The position numbers and the translations under genes are program-made. The notes under the pieces were generated by a model. It did not search any database. It was given only the letters and a program-made list of their open reading frames with translations, and had not been told where the DNA came from. A stretch of DNA of 64,000 nucleotides from Paroedura picta. Its lineage: Eukaryota; Chordata; Lepidosauria; Squamata; Gekkonidae. Shown here one piece after another: positions 12,161 to 24,080 of this stretch. The stretch's first letter is position 1; each line of letters begins with the position of its first letter. The stretch covers positions 23,484,501 through 23,548,500 of the forward strand of contig NC_135380.1 of assembly GCF_049243985.1 (NCBI RefSeq). The letters are read 5' to 3'.

Positions 12161-12494
12161 CAGACTTTCTCAACCAGGGTGTTGTAATGGCCCCGGAAGG
12201 GTTTCCCAAATGGGTGGGAGTTAATTAAATGGTTATATGTTTTTTTAAAAAATTGTTTAACATTTATTGGGTGATACAATCATATATGGTCATGTCTATC
12301 TGCCACCCCCTTCCAGAATGGCCAGTGATGGGCCTGGAGGGGGTGGAAAAGAAAGGGGCCTCGGATGTACACAGCTCTGCTTCCCAATCACATTCTGCCT
12401 GATTGCACCTCTTCTAGGGTTTCTCAAAGCCTGAATAATGTTTCAGGGATTCTCACAGATAAAAAAGTTGAAAAGGCTACCCTGTGGTCTAGAG
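12161..12494 (+). mobile_element. hAT-like nonautonomous element, copy 2
   Basis: Same family as 524-857: ACTTTCTCAACCAGGG at the start, TTAATTAAATGG and TTTATTGGGTGATAC inside, TTCTAGGGTTTCTCAAAGCC near the 3' end, and a closing AAAGTTGAAAAGGCT before GGTCTAGAG. Noncoding. Confidence 0.6.
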
Positions 12495-12776
12495 TTGGGA
12501 AATCCTTTTTTAAAGATGGATTTTTATTATCTTATTGATTGCCAACCCCCCTCCCCCCACGAGATAGATTTTTATTATCTTTTTTTCCCCCCAATCAATG
12601 AAAATTTCATTTTGGAGAACTTTCTGGGGTAAGTAGGCACTGAATAATGTTCAGCGATTGTGGCTTGTCCTGCGTGGATGCTCTTTTAGTGCTGTGCCTT
12701 CATTCCTTTTCTTTTTTCCCCTTTTATTCTTATCAGAATTGTTTTACCCTATCAAAGACACATTGGGGGTTCTTTA

Positions 12777-13054
12777 GGTAAAGGTATCCCCTGTGCAAGC
12801 ACCGAGTCATGTCTGACCCTTGGGGTGACGCCCTCCAGCGTTTTCATGGCAGACTCAATACGGGGTGGTTTGCCAGTGCCTTCCCCAGTCATTACCATTT
12901 ACCCCCCAGCAAGCTGGGTCCTCATTTTACCGACCTCGGAAGGATGGAAGGCTGAGTCAACCTTGAGCCTGCTACTGGGATTGAACTTCCAGCCTCATGG
13001 GCAGAGCTTTCAAACTGCATGTGTCCTGCCTTACCACTCTGCGCCACAAGAGGC
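12777..13054 (-). mobile_element. tRNA-derived SINE (family A), minus strand
   Basis: Read on the minus strand it starts with a tRNA-like head (GTGGCGCAGAGTGGTAAGGC) and has a B-box-like GTTCAATCCC. The 3' part (ACCCCAAGGGTCAGACATGA, then CTCGGTGCTTGCACAGGGGA, then TACCTTTA) resembles the Bov-B-type tail described for Sauria SINEs. Sister copies are at 19808 and 31035. Confidence 0.85.
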
Positions 13055-13739
13055 TCTTGGGGGTTCTTAGGTAGACTTAAATGTGGAATATTTAAAAAGT
13101 TCAACTCCTTGGTGATGTGGAGTTACATAAACAGTTATACCAGGCGTCCCCAATCTGGGCTTGCAGGCACATTTGGAATTCTGACACGACTTGGTGAGCA
13201 CAGCAGAAAAAATGGCTGCCACTTTCTAAAAAATCTTGATGAGTATTAGGAAAGCGGTTAGTGGGCACTATGTTCAGCCTTTGTCAAACCATTGGTCCAT
13301 CTAGCTCAGCACAGTCTACTCTGACCAGCATTGACTGTCTGTTATCCTGGGGCAGAGAAAGGTCTTTTTGCAATACCTTCTGAACCTCTTCAGCTGGAGA
13401 AGTCAAGAATTAAAACTGGGACTTTCTGCAAAGGAAAGCATCTGCTTTTCTCCTGAACTATCACCCCTCCCCTGGAGGTAACATGAACAACCCCGTTGAT
13501 GGCTCTGTGTTTTAATAATCAGCTTCCACTTAGCCTTTCTCCCCTTAGCACTTTTTATTGAGTCAACGGTGGTGGTGGTGGGGGGGGGGAGTAGATTGGC
13601 AGACTCATGAGTTACCTGAGATGATTTTGTGCAGGTGTGGTAGCCTTGGGTCCCTTCCCTCCTCTTGGTTAGAGGGCAGGAGACGCCCCAAAATGCGGAG
13701 GGAGAGGTTCCAGAAAAGTATTACTTTAGTAGGTGCGGT
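13055..13739. other. Gene-free sequence
   Basis: No exon or repeat was recognised apart from a GGT/G-rich tract at 13567-13590. Confidence 0.4.
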
Positions 13740-14185
13740 GCGAGAGTGCTAGAGTAGCTTCTTGTCTCCCGCTGTTCTCGGGCACAAAGGGCAAGGCCTG
13801 CCTGCTCTCGCTTCCACTCCTCCTTGCTTTGGGCATCGGAAGGTGGAGCTGGGCACCCGGCCTGGATCTGAATGGGTGCACGTTGCTTTAATCCCTTTCC
13901 CTCCAGTGGTGCATGTCAGCACATTCTGCTGATTCACAGCAAAGCTGCTGATTATAGGGCCGGGCTCTGTAATTGCCTGGCTCGGGTATTTAGCTGAATG
14001 AGACCAATCCTGCCAGCTCCGCTGCAGAGACCTTTTTAAGAATCTGAAATGCCCGAGTTGGCAGAATGGGCTTGCTGAGTTCATGCCATGTGGGTCAGCT
14101 GTAAGAGACATTGGGGGGGGGGGGCTTCCAATTAGAGAAGTCCATAGCAGTCTGCCATGAGTCTCTTTGCAGCGTATTTTCACTT
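13740..14185. promoter_or_regulatory. Candidate conserved noncoding element
   Basis: A repeat-free stretch with clustered homeobox-like (TGTAATTGCC at 13969, GATTATAGGG near 13950), CCAAT-like (GACCAATCC near 14001) and E-box-like words. A G11 run follows at 14113. The 144-residue minus-strand open frame across it has no recognisable domain. Regulatory status is inference. Confidence 0.25.
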
Positions 14186-16310
14186 GATTTCCTTGAAAAT
14201 ATTTCTCCTGATGTTAAGACAGTAAATGTAGGGAAATACTTTTAGGACTCTGGGTTTTAGGCTGTGTTCTGGAGAGCCCTAGGATTCTTCAGTGTTCCTT
14301 GATGAGGCAGATGAGCCCCGTTGAGAGAAGTCTTGCTGCTTTGTGGAGCTTTTGGGAAACTCCCAACTGCAGGGGGCTTCCGGGTGCACATGTCACGGTG
14401 TGCTCCATTCATAATGACTTCGCCAGGCAGTCCTGCAACCTGTGAATGGAGTGTCCTAGGGAAAAAAATGGATTTTGTGTCCTAGAGTATTGGTGGTATA
14501 TTCTCAGTTCCAGACTAGGAACTCTCTTGCCGGATCAAACAAGAGGTCCTTCGTAGTCCAGCAGGGATCAACTGGATGGTTTTGGGAAGGGTCCAAGAAG
14601 GCCAGGAAGGTAACTGCTACTTCCTGCTGTTCCTTGATAGCCTCCCCCATTCAGAGCCATGTTATCTCTACATATGGAGGTTCCATATTAATGAACTGGC
14701 TTATTATGGCTACTGGTTGAAGACAACTGTGAAGTTGTCTAATCCTTTTTTAAATTAAAAATAAAAAGCTTAGCTTGTGGGTATTGTCACATCTCAGATT
14801 AGTAGATTCCGTAATACATATGTTGTGTGTAGCAAATACTTCACGTTGTGCAGAATGCTTGGCAGCAGTAGCCAGGTCCTCTGTGAGGGGACCGCACAGA
14901 AACGGGGACTGTGACACTTTGTGTGATGTAAGAAGGGGCCTTGGTAGCCTGAGGCAAGCTCTTCTCTTTCCCACCTGCAATACAGAGATAATAGTGACCT
15001 GCCCTACTGGGTTAATACAAAAATTACCGAGGGGTTCACTGTGAAACGTTTTTAACACTAAAAAGGGCTATATGAATACTAAATATAACAAGTTGGGGGA
15101 ACACGCGAAAAAAAGGTAGGATGGTGGATAGTAGGGAATTTTCACATGGCCCTAGCCCATAGCTTCATCTCTAGGATACTATAAACTCAGGAAATGGGGA
15201 GCTAACGGCAACTAATTTCTCATTTCCCCATTTACTTTCCCCCTCCTTTTTAAACTGATGCTCAGCTGCCCTTAGGATTCAGAGAGCAGTGAGCATGCTC
15301 GGTCCACCTTGAGTCACTTCAGGGGTTTTGTGTGTGTGCATAGGATTATTTTTCTGCCTGTCTATGGAGCCTCCTTCCTCGTTAAGCAGAACCCCTGGCC
15401 TTGTCTGTGGACACCCCCATTTGCCGTGTTCAACTGAAGACATGCCGTTTTCTGTGCCAACCAAAACAGGAGAGTTATTCTAAACAGACCTGTACAATAA
15501 ATGTGTAGATAAGTTGTTTCTGTACTGTAGTACTATATATGATAAATGCCATTGATTCCTAGACGCTCAAACATTGTGTTCCTAGCTGTCCACTCAATCA
15601 GGAATTAGATCTGTTTTCTAGCCCGGAAATTCAATTCTCTGACTCGATACCTCGAAATCTGTCCTTGTATATCTTGTCATATTTTATGAAATATTGTTTG
15701 TAATTGAATCTAAGTCTCTGCTTGGTGCGAGGCCCAGGCAAGTCAAATCAAGATAATCTCTGTCTGTTTGGGCCCTTGGGCTGAATGCATGGTAACGTGT
15801 TTATTGCGCATCCCTCATTAGAGGGTGCAGAGGAAGTAGAGAGCAGGTAACCTGCAAGTTGCATGGGGTGAGCCCCTGTCCTCTTACCCAAGTTAGCTTG
15901 AGAGCCAATTTTCCTTCTAAAAACCAAAGTGTCAGAGTTCATGCCCGTTTTCTTGAGAGCCATTCTTCTTGTTCTAGAGGTGTGGCTCAGGATTATGTGG
16001 CAATGAGAGAAATGTTCTGGAATGCTCTTTTTAAAATTATTATGTTATGGAGTTAAGTCTGACTCGGGTTTTTAAGCACTGTCCAGGAGGTCTGTCTTTC
16101 GTAGACTTCTGTGGCATGGCTACCAGCTTCCCTCCGTTGGGCATAGACTGAAGGCCTGGGATTACCTATTGGATTACTAGACAGTCTGGAAAATGTACCA
16201 TTGGCCGTTTTGGTTAGCTGGCTGCTTTTTCATAGAAAATCGCCAGATCAGCAATATTCATTTAGTTGTTTCTATCCTACCTTCCTGTCCAGAGTTAACC
16301 CACAGCAGCT
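14186..16310. other. Gene-free sequence; AT-rich unique block 15480-15740
   Basis: No exon was recognised. 15480-15740 is AT-rich and without repeat signature (TACTATATATGATAAATGCC, TGTAATTGAATC), so it could be an old conserved element. The rest shows nothing. Confidence 0.35.
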
Positions 16311-16314
16311 TCCA

Positions 16315-16368
16315 ATCTAATTCTCCCTTCCTCCATTTTATCCCCACACAACCCTGTGAGGTAGGTCT

Positions 16369-16409
<41 letters not shown>

Positions 16410-16505
16410 GCCCAAGATCACTCAGAGAGCTTCTGTAGTAGGGTGGGTATTTGATTCTGGGTCTCCCAGATCCTACTACACCACGCTGACTAACTATAAC
16501 TTTGG
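16315..16505 (-). mobile_element. Sauria-type SINE, minus strand, with GA expansion
   Basis: On the minus strand it reads 'tcagcgtggtgtagtaggat', 'ctgggagacccagaatc', 'gatcttgggccaa' and 'cctacctcacagggttgtg', the order of a Sauria SINE. The central A/G-rich spot has expanded to a (GA)n microsatellite at 16372-16406. Confidence 0.65.
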
Positions 16506-16653
16506 TGGAGGGAATTTCAGATTCCTGCCTTGAGCCTTATTGGGCTTGGGTGTCTCTCTTGCCTTTTAAGATGGGCCCCAGTGGTCACATAGCTGACTGA
16601 CACATTGGCAGTGTTATGTTGCATGCTTCAGAGGGAAAGCAGCATGTTATAGT
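16506..16653. other. Short unique spacer
   Basis: Nothing recognised between the SINE and the next MITE. Confidence 0.4.
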
Positions 16654-16754
16654 CTGGGGGTGGCCAACCTGTGGCTCTGCAGATGTCCATGGACTACAGT
16701 TCCCATGAGCCCCTGCCATGGACATCTGGAGAGCTACAGTTTGGCCATCACTGG
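16654..16754. mobile_element. Shortened palindromic hAT MITE (GGCC end variant)
   Basis: CTGGGGGTGGCCAACCTGTGG at the left pairs with ACAGTTTGGCCATCACTGG at the right. Internal blocks CAGATGTCCATGGACTACAG and CCATGGACATCTGGAGAG match the MITE family. The central loop and part of one arm are missing, giving about 101 bp. No clean target duplication was seen. Confidence 0.7.
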
Positions 16755-16977
16755 CCTTTCTTCCATCATGGGACTCAAGCGCTGTGTGCATATTTCCTTT
16801 GGTAGTCTGCCTTGGTATCCTGATACTGAGAAGACTCAGGCCTACTCACCTTCAGCAAGGTAATTGTGTTGTGCAGCCTTCAACCAGACCGTCCCAAGCA
16901 GAATTACAGTCTTCTAGGTCCATGGAAATCAGCAGGTATAGAAGGGTGAAACTCTACTTGGGATGCTGCTGTTAGAG

Positions 16978-17343
16978 CAGTGGTTCTCAACCTCGGGGTC
17001 TGGATCCCTTTGGGGGTTGAATGACCCTTTCAAGGGGGTTGCAGAACGGCAAGCAGCTTGGCGGGAAGGGGGTGCCCATCCACACAACAGCCCTGCGAGG
17101 TAGATCAAGATAGAAAGTGTGTCTCATGCGAGATTGGCATGGTGCAACAAGAAGCAGAACTAAACTGAGAAAACCCTGGGGGAAAAATGTATATACAATC
17201 ATGAACAATGGATCTTCACCCCTTTGGTCAGTTTTGGTTTAATTTCTGTGAAAGAACACTTGCATAATTTTATGGTTGGGGGTCACCACAACACGAGGAA
17301 CTGTATTAAAGGGTTGTAGCATTAGGAAGGTTGAGAACCACTG
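16978..17343. mobile_element. hAT nonautonomous element with exact target duplication
   Basis: It starts CAGTGGTTCTCAACCTCGGG and ends AGGTTGAGAACCACTG, a classic hAT (Charlie/MER5-type) terminal inverted repeat. It is flanked by the exact 8-bp repeat TGTTAGAG at 16970-16977 and 17344-17351. Length is 366 bp with no transposase frame. Confidence 0.92.
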
Positions 17344-17351
17344 TGTTAGAG

Positions 17352-19439
17352 TATTTGAAGGTAGTAGATGAAAAGCCAGATACGCTCTTGATTAGGGGCC
17401 CAAACTAGACTTGACACTGTGAGAGGTCATTTCATGGGCCTCCCGTGGCTTTTTTGTGCTTCACACTATTCGCAGATGGGTGGTGAGCAGAAGCAGCATC
17501 CACATCTAAGCCATGCTCAGTTGTACCATTTCCCCAGCCGCAGACGTTTTTCTCTGCCCCTTTTTGCTTCTGAAGGAAATGGCAGTTTGGCAAGGAGGAT
17601 ATTGTAATTGGGGAAAGAGGGCTGGGGGAACAGAGTTAAATCTGCTCTAGGTGTCGAAATGGCTGGTCAAGGCACTGTGCTTGCAATTCTGCTCGCAACT
17701 TTTTCCCAAGCAGATTAACGTTTGGACCCTTGAGGAGCCTTTTGTGCCCCCCTGGATCTCTCTTCCTGGAGAACCAGAGAGGCCTTCTTCCCTCTATATC
17801 CTTCTGCTCCTCCTCCTCCTCCTGGAGAGGGAGAAGAGTTGATTGAAACCAGACTTTTCTGTGCTTTTGATCAGCCAGTTAAGTTTGTGGCAGCTTCTGC
17901 ACAGCTCCAGGGCCTAATTTGTCCCAGATGCTGACCCTGGAGGAGTCGTGGGGTGCTGGGCAACTTGCACATTCTGGAGTGGGAGCTCCAAGACGCTGCG
18001 AGCCCTCCAAACTTGCCGAGAACAATGTTCAAGAGGCTTGGCCAGAGGGAGGGAGGGGCTGGGGGAGGGGATGGAATATCTGATTTGGAGCTAGCTGCTG
18101 GACCCGTGCACTGCCCTTTCAGCAAAGTAAACTCCACTGGGCAGTTGCATTTTTAGCCAACCTAGGCCTTAGAGGAAGAAGCAGTCCTAACTGCAAGAAC
18201 AGTTCAGGATGGGATAAAATTAGCTGGAATTGCTCTTGTTGACTAAAGAAAATTAGCTCTGGTCTTGATAATAAACCACTCCTGTTTTATCTTTGGGGGA
18301 GAATTTCAGGTGCTTTCTAAATAACTGTTCTACTTTAGTGGGGGAAGTCATCCACAGATGGTTAGGTCACACCTCTGCTCACTCAGGTAGGGCTATTCAT
18401 ATTTGAATTATTTTGAGTGGCCTTAATGGGTGACCATGGGCTGGCCTTCCAAGGTTTCAGGGCCCTTCCCTAGGTCACTAAAAGCTAAAGTTTTGAAGTG
18501 TGTGTTTGTGTGTGTGTGGGTGGGGTGGGGTGGGGTGGGGAGTCTTTTACGCCTTAATTTGAGCGGGTGTTCCCAAGGTATATGCTACAGCTACCTTGCT
18601 GAAGTTAAGCATGCAGGTTCTGGTCTGTACAAGAGCAGGAAACAGTCTGGGCACCTTGTGTCTGGTATTATTGTTATTAATAACATTTCCATCCTCTGCT
18701 TCCTTCAGAGAGCTCTGGGTGACGTGCATTGTTCTGTTTTATTACATTCCATCTTTATAACAACCCTGCAAGGGAGGTCAGATTGAATCATTGGCCAGAG
18801 GTCATGCCATGAGCTTTATGCTGAAGTTTGGGGAGTGGGGTTGAAGATGGGTCTTCCAGATACTAGCTCTCTGTCACCTTGAATTCCACAATAGCAGCAA
18901 AGTAACACATAAAGGAAAATGACATCTTTCTCTAATGCACATGTTTGTAAATGCGTATCCCAGAATGCAGAGTGCCAGCACACTCCTGTTTCTTTTCATA
19001 TACCCTCCTTGCCCTGTAATTGCCTCTCCAAGTAGCTAATGTTGCTGAGTGCGTTAGGGCTGCAGTGTGTTCTATAATAAGTACAACCAGATCCATTTGA
19101 AGATTAAGCTTTCTATTAAACATTTCTTAAGGGAAAGGGAACGTTTGCAGTCAGTTTACTAACACATTCTGCTTCAGAAGCTGGAGCCAGAACTGCAGAG
19201 TAAATGAGTCCAGAAGGCAGAGGAGAGACTTCAGCAGAGTGTGAGCACTAAAGAAAGGGAGGGGGGCGGAGTAGTTCAAGCAGTAACTGTTAATGTGAGA
19301 AGGGGGAGGGAGGATGGTGTTACAAGGATCTTGGTGTCTCCCTCGTTGACTTGGAAATGTGGAATGGAGTAGGAGAATTTTCATAGGGAGGTAGTGTCCC
19401 TGGACAGTTTGTGGGAAAGGTTTGGGATTATCAAGATTG
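17352..19439. other. Gene-free sequence with an old SINE remnant
   Basis: No exon was recognised. 18690-18880 (ACAACCCTGCAAGGGAGGTC, then AGGTCATGCCATGAG and GGTCTTCCAGA) reads like an old tRNA-derived SINE on the minus strand. 18597-18640 (GAAGTTAAGCATGCAGGTTC) weakly recalls 5S-type SINE sequence. A GT/GGGGT-rich tract occupies 18500-18541. Confidence 0.4.
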
Positions 19440-19608
19440 GGATATTCCTGGAGATTTGGGTGCCCGGTTGTCGAGATGACTGAGCTCAATGGGGATATGG
19501 TGGCATAAAGCCCACTTTCAGAAGCTGCCCTTTCCTCCAGGGGATCTGATCTCTGTAGTCTGGAGATCAGCTTTAATTGCAGGCCCCGCTTTGAGGTGGG
19601 TAACCCTA
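19440..19608 (+). repeat. Interspersed repeat family C
   Basis: 'CTCCAGGGGATCTGATCTCT', 'CTGGAGATCAGCTTTAATTG' and 'GAGGTGGGTAACCCTA' form the family-C 3' half. The same word order recurs at 47935, 54480 and 59098 (+) and at 50810, 55555 and 57371 (-). The class is unknown to me. The 191-residue minus-strand open frame across it is explained by the repeat. Confidence 0.5.
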
Positions 19609-19807
19609 GATGGCAGCTGTAAGCAAAGGATTCTGGGGGTTTAGCATACAAAGAACAGCGGTTGGAAGCAAAGGATTCTGGGGGCTTAGTCAACAGAGGA
19701 GGACAATTGGAAGCAAAGTAAACCAAACAGATGTGTCAGGGATACTTTGGTTGTAAATATCATGTCTCAGAACAGGGATTCAACTCTTTTTACCTGTGCG
19801 TACTTCA

Positions 19808-19974
19808 AAAGCTTGAGTACCCAGCTTGCTGGGGGGTAAACGGTCATGACTGGGGAAGGCACTGGCAAACCACCCCGTATTGAGTCTGCCATGAAAACGC
19901 TAGAGGGCGTCACCCCAAGGGTCAGACATGACTCGGTGCTTGCACAGGGGATACCTTTACCTTTACCTTTTTAC
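19808..19974 (+). mobile_element. tRNA-derived SINE (family A), 3' half
   Basis: 'GAGTACCCAGCTTGCTGGGG' through 'ACCCCAAGGGTCAGACATGA' to a TACCTTTACCTTTACC tail matches the 3' two-thirds of the copies at 12777 and 31035. The tRNA head is absent, so it is 5'-truncated. Confidence 0.85.
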
Positions 19975-20375
19975 TTCAAAAGCAACGCATTTACAGCGTT
20001 TGTTCTGGCTGGCCTCTAGCCCCTTGCTGTTAAGCTGAAGTTAGAGTCAAGCTGGAGGAGATAAGCACGCATAATTGGACTTCTGAAGGGATGGGACCAG
20101 TTGGATTAGGGAGGGTTAAAAACCCTCCACCACTGTGTGGTTTCACTTATTAAAATCCCCCCCAGCTGTTGTTAGCCCTTTAAAGAGGGGGAGGGATAGG
20201 CAGCTGTCCTCTTTGTTTAAAAGACTGTAACATCACAGGGACTCTGATTTCATTTTGTGAAACTCTGCAGAAGTACTCGAGTTTAAACTATTTTCTTCCC
20301 TGAATGTCCTTGGTCCATGTACAAGTATGGATATACAGTGTGCCTTAGCCTAGAAGTGTCCTGGAAACTGGAAAC
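19975..20375. other. Unique spacer
   Basis: Nothing recognised. Confidence 0.4.
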
Positions 20376-20511
20376 CAGGGGTAGTCAAACTGTGGCCCTC
20401 CTGATGTCCATGGACTACAATTCCCATGAGCCCCTGCCAGTGTTCGCTGGCAAGGGCTCATGGGAATTGTAGTCCATGGACATCTGGAGGGCCGCAGTCT
20501 GACTGTCCCTG
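20376..20511. mobile_element. Palindromic hAT MITE (subfamily 1)
   Basis: A 136-bp palindrome, CAGGGGTAGTCAAACTGTGG to GACTGTCCCTG. The flanks CTGGAAAC (20368-20375) and CTGTAAAC (20512-20519) match at 7 of 8 positions, so the target duplication has one later substitution. Confidence 0.88.
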
Positions 20512-23500
20512 CTGTAAACCCTTTTGGGCTGCAGAGATGTTGAACAGCATGGACCAGATGGTGCCATTCTTTCTCATGTGAAAATTCCCTACCGGCCTGG
20601 ATATCCAAGTGGGTGAGCTGCTGCAGTCTGAGAATCTTTGTGAAATCATATGAAACTCCAGGCACACATTGGCTGTGCAACAGCAAGTAGTGTAGATGCT
20701 TTGGGAAGAAAACAAAGATGCTACCGTTGGACTTTCCTCGCTTTGCCTGTCCAGGGACATTTAGCAGAAACACAGGTGGTCTTTGTAGCAGTTGGCTGGG
20801 TTCCCCCACCCCACCATAAGCAGCCAGCAGTGAGCATTGTGCTCCTCCCTTGCTCCAGCCCAGCTTGAGTCCAACCGTTTCCTATGCGTTATTGAGTCCC
20901 CAGAGGGATTTGCTGCCCGCCACACAGAGGCCGATCTCTTCAGCAAACAAAGACCTGCACTCAAGGCCTGAGCCAGCCGGGAAAGGGGTCCTCTGTTGCA
21001 CAGACTGGGAGCCCCATCTCCAGTTACCACTCTGAGCATCCCAAACAATGGCCCTTTGATCAGGGCTGGCAGACAGGAACTGAGCGGTGCAGGCTTTTCC
21101 AAAGTGTTTAGTGGCTTTGGGAGGTGCGCAAATTGGAGGGGGAGGCACGCCAACATGTCCTCCTGCACAGTTAAAAGTTGTTACTGGAAAAGAGAACTGC
21201 TTTGTCCCAAGCTTTCTTCCTGGCAGAAGACACGGGTGAAACCCAGTTTGCCTATGACCTGCATACTGTATGGCCTGACTCTGTGCCCCATAATATCTCC
21301 CAGCATCTTCCAAAACTTGCCTTTCCTGCTTGATTCCTGTCATTCCGGCATAGCAGCCGACTCACTGGTTCAGGCCAGAGATTCATCTGTGGTCTGACAT
21401 GAGCGGCCACACTGATGCCTCCCTGAAGCTCAGTATCCTTGCAGATACCGCCCAGTGGCTCAGATTTAGAGGTACACTGCCTTTCAGCATGGAGGCTCCA
21501 TGTAGTTGTCCTGGTCAAGCACTTGGCTTTAAAGCTAGCGGTGACTGACCTTCATGGCTTTGGGGTTATGCTGTCCCTCTCCTACCTTCAGCTCACTCAA
21601 AGATGGGGATCAGTCTCCCAGCCCAACTGAGGCTCCTCTTTCAGGAAAGAGCAGATTTTTTCCCCAAGGACTTTGGGATGGAAAATAGTACAGAGCACTT
21701 ATTGAGAAGAAAGGGCCCTTAGAGGAATTTCTTCCATCTTCTCCCACACCATGCCCAGTCCCCCTTCCTCTCTGCTCCCTGTATCATAGTGGGGAGTTGA
21801 GCTCTCTGGGATACTGTCCAGCCTTTTAGGCAGAGGTGAGCTGCCAGAAGCTGCTCCGGTTTTCTTTGCCATGAAAACAGCTGTTTCTCCCCCACCCTGG
21901 CTCCCCAGTTTCCGGTGGTTTGTATAGACTCTAATTTGCTAATCACTGAGCAGAGGAGGGGAAAGCAGCTGGTGGGATTAACATTCCCTGTGCCAGCCTA
22001 GCAAAGAGACCTCCCCCTGGAGATCACAATGCAGGCAACTGAAAGGGCTTACCCTTTCAGACAGAGAGGAGTTAGTTGTTAGCAGCATGCTATTGTGTAG
22101 CTGGGGAAGAGAACTTCTCCCAGCATCCTCTGTTCCTGGTTTCCCTGTCCCCCAAGGGTTAAAGCCGTGATCTCCCTGCATCTGGACACTGTTACGGCTG
22201 TGAGACCTTAATCTCCCTAATACGTGCATGCGCTGTCCCTTCTGCTGACTTAAAGGCTTTTGACCTGGTTGCTGCTTGAAAGCAAAGACGGGTTAATTGA
22301 AGCTCCTGGGGACCTATCAGGCGTTTCAACTGAGTGTTTGTATGGGGGGAGGGGGGGGAGCCAAAGATCTGAACAGTTCTGTTACATCCAGTGGAGTTGG
22401 GCACCAACCAGAAATCTGCCCACTATCAGTGGCAAATGCTTGTGGACCATGTATTGGAACAATTGGCATGGCTTGAATGGTTGCAACCTATGTTCTGAAG
22501 CTCATTTGCAGACCAGGGTTTTGGTGAAGCCATAGCTGGTGATGACCTCAATGCTCAGGTCATGCTAAACCCCAGTTATGGCAGGGAAGGGAAGAGATTA
22601 GGGAGAGTGCTCTGGTAAGGGGAGGAGGGGTGAGTAGTGTTTCTAAGGCTGGTTCTTGATTTTCAGACCCTGGCAGGGCCATGGGTGCACAACCCTTATT
22701 TGTATAATATTGACTTTATGGTTCCAAGCAGTCTTTGGATGTAGGGCAGGAAGACAGTCCAACTTTTTGGCTATTGCTGTGCACTGTTCCCCAATCTCTT
22801 ACTTACAATACTTGATCTTCCTCTTTCTTTAAAACCAGGAAGCTTTTAGTAGCTTTGCAATGAGAAGCTGTGTAGCATTTGATATAGTTATTTGACAACA
22901 ACCCTCTCAAGGTTCTGTAAATCTCTGGTCTTTTGTGTTAGCAGAAAGATCTTTTGTGGATAGCGGAGAGAATTCTCTTTCCACTTTTCTTAGCGTCCTT
23001 CTGTTTTCAGTCTCCTTCCCTCACCCCCACCCCCTTTCCTCTTACAGGAGGTTGAAGTGCAGAATTCCTTGTAAAGTCTTGAAATCAGAAACTCTAAAGA
23101 GCTCTGTTGATGCTGGGTTGTGAAGTCTGAGTCAGAGAGCAATTGGTTTGAATTCAGCAGTACAAAATAAAAGCAGTTCACTGCCAAACAGAAACTGGAG
23201 ACACTGACAGGATTTGTAAAACTGGGGATGTTTTAAAAAATTGTATTAATTTTTAACACCCTCTGTTTCTGGCCTCCTTTGGAGAATTGCAATGAAACGG
23301 CTGTGCTTTTGTTCTGCTTTTAGGGAGGGGGGGGGAAAGAGCTGGGGAGATCTTTTGTACTCCCACATCACTGCTGGTTTTTGTGGCAGTTATGCTGTGG
23401 CTGACTATATCAATGTAATAACACTTTGCTTCTGCATGCAGTGGAAGGCAGCAGGGCTCCTACAGCGGTTGAAGGAGGAGAGGCTTGCTGTTCAGGGATT

Positions 23501-23931
23501 GCTGCTATCTGAAAAGCAATTTCTGGAGAGATGAACTGGATTGCTGGAGGGTGTGAGCTTGGAAAGGAAAAAATGCAGAAAGCAAATGTGTGTGAAAGAG
23601 AGAAGGGCGTACAGCTTTTTTCAAAGTGATGTGGCCAGGGTTGACTGATGATGGTCTTAGAAGCAAGTCCACTTGTGTACCATCCAGTAAAACCAATGGG
23701 TCGCCAGATATGGTCACGTTTGTGGGGATACTATCATATGGGCTATGAATCTCCCAAGTGGATTCTGTGTGCAAACAAACCACCCTCTCTGGACAAGTAA
23801 CCATGTCTGTGTGCCACCGCATGGTTAGGTAGGGATGGAGCCAGTAGGACATCAAGCGTTTGCTGGCAAAGAGAGCATTTGATTGTTTCCCTCAAGCAGT
23901 CTGTTGAATACCGTCTACTTTTCCCTTGCAG
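20512..23931. other. Gene-free sequence immediately upstream of the first SEMA4C exon seen
   Basis: This is expected to be SEMA4C intron. I searched it for the signal-peptide exon (a hydrophobic leader followed by a VWWN-LVPRKT-like segment and a phase-1 donor) and found no candidate. No repeat family was recognised. A polypyrimidine tract leads to the acceptor at 23931. Confidence 0.4.
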
Positions 23932-24080
23932 AACTGAAGGAAGTGACAAAGCGTTTCTCCAAGACAGGGGTGTTTGACTATACGACGTTGACATTGGACC
24001 ACGGCAAAGGGCTTCTCTACGTGGGGGCTCGGGAAGCCATTTTTGCCCTAAGCACCAGCACCGTGGAACTCAAGGAAGCA
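23932..24080 (+). CDS. SEMA4C: SEMA4C exon: start of Sema domain
   Basis: Acceptor TTCCCTTGCAG, donor GTGAGT. Entered in phase 1 (a partial Glu codon) and ends in phase 0. Encodes the first Sema strands: [20 protein letters not shown] and [13 protein letters not shown]. The phase-1 entry requires an upstream exon ending with one base of a codon. Confidence 0.93.

Noticed and set aside
16372-16406. CRISPR-like or satellite array
   Set aside because: It is a simple GA microsatellite inside a SINE. No array of repeats and spacers exists in the window.
19151-19726. 191-codon open frame on the minus strand
   Set aside because: Part of it is translated family-C repeat and the rest has no domain, codon bias or splice context.
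20345-21397. Overlapping 100-154-codon frames on both strands near 20.3-21.4 kb
   Set aside because: They overlap each other on opposite strands, cross a MITE, and match no family; no splice signals pair up sensibly.
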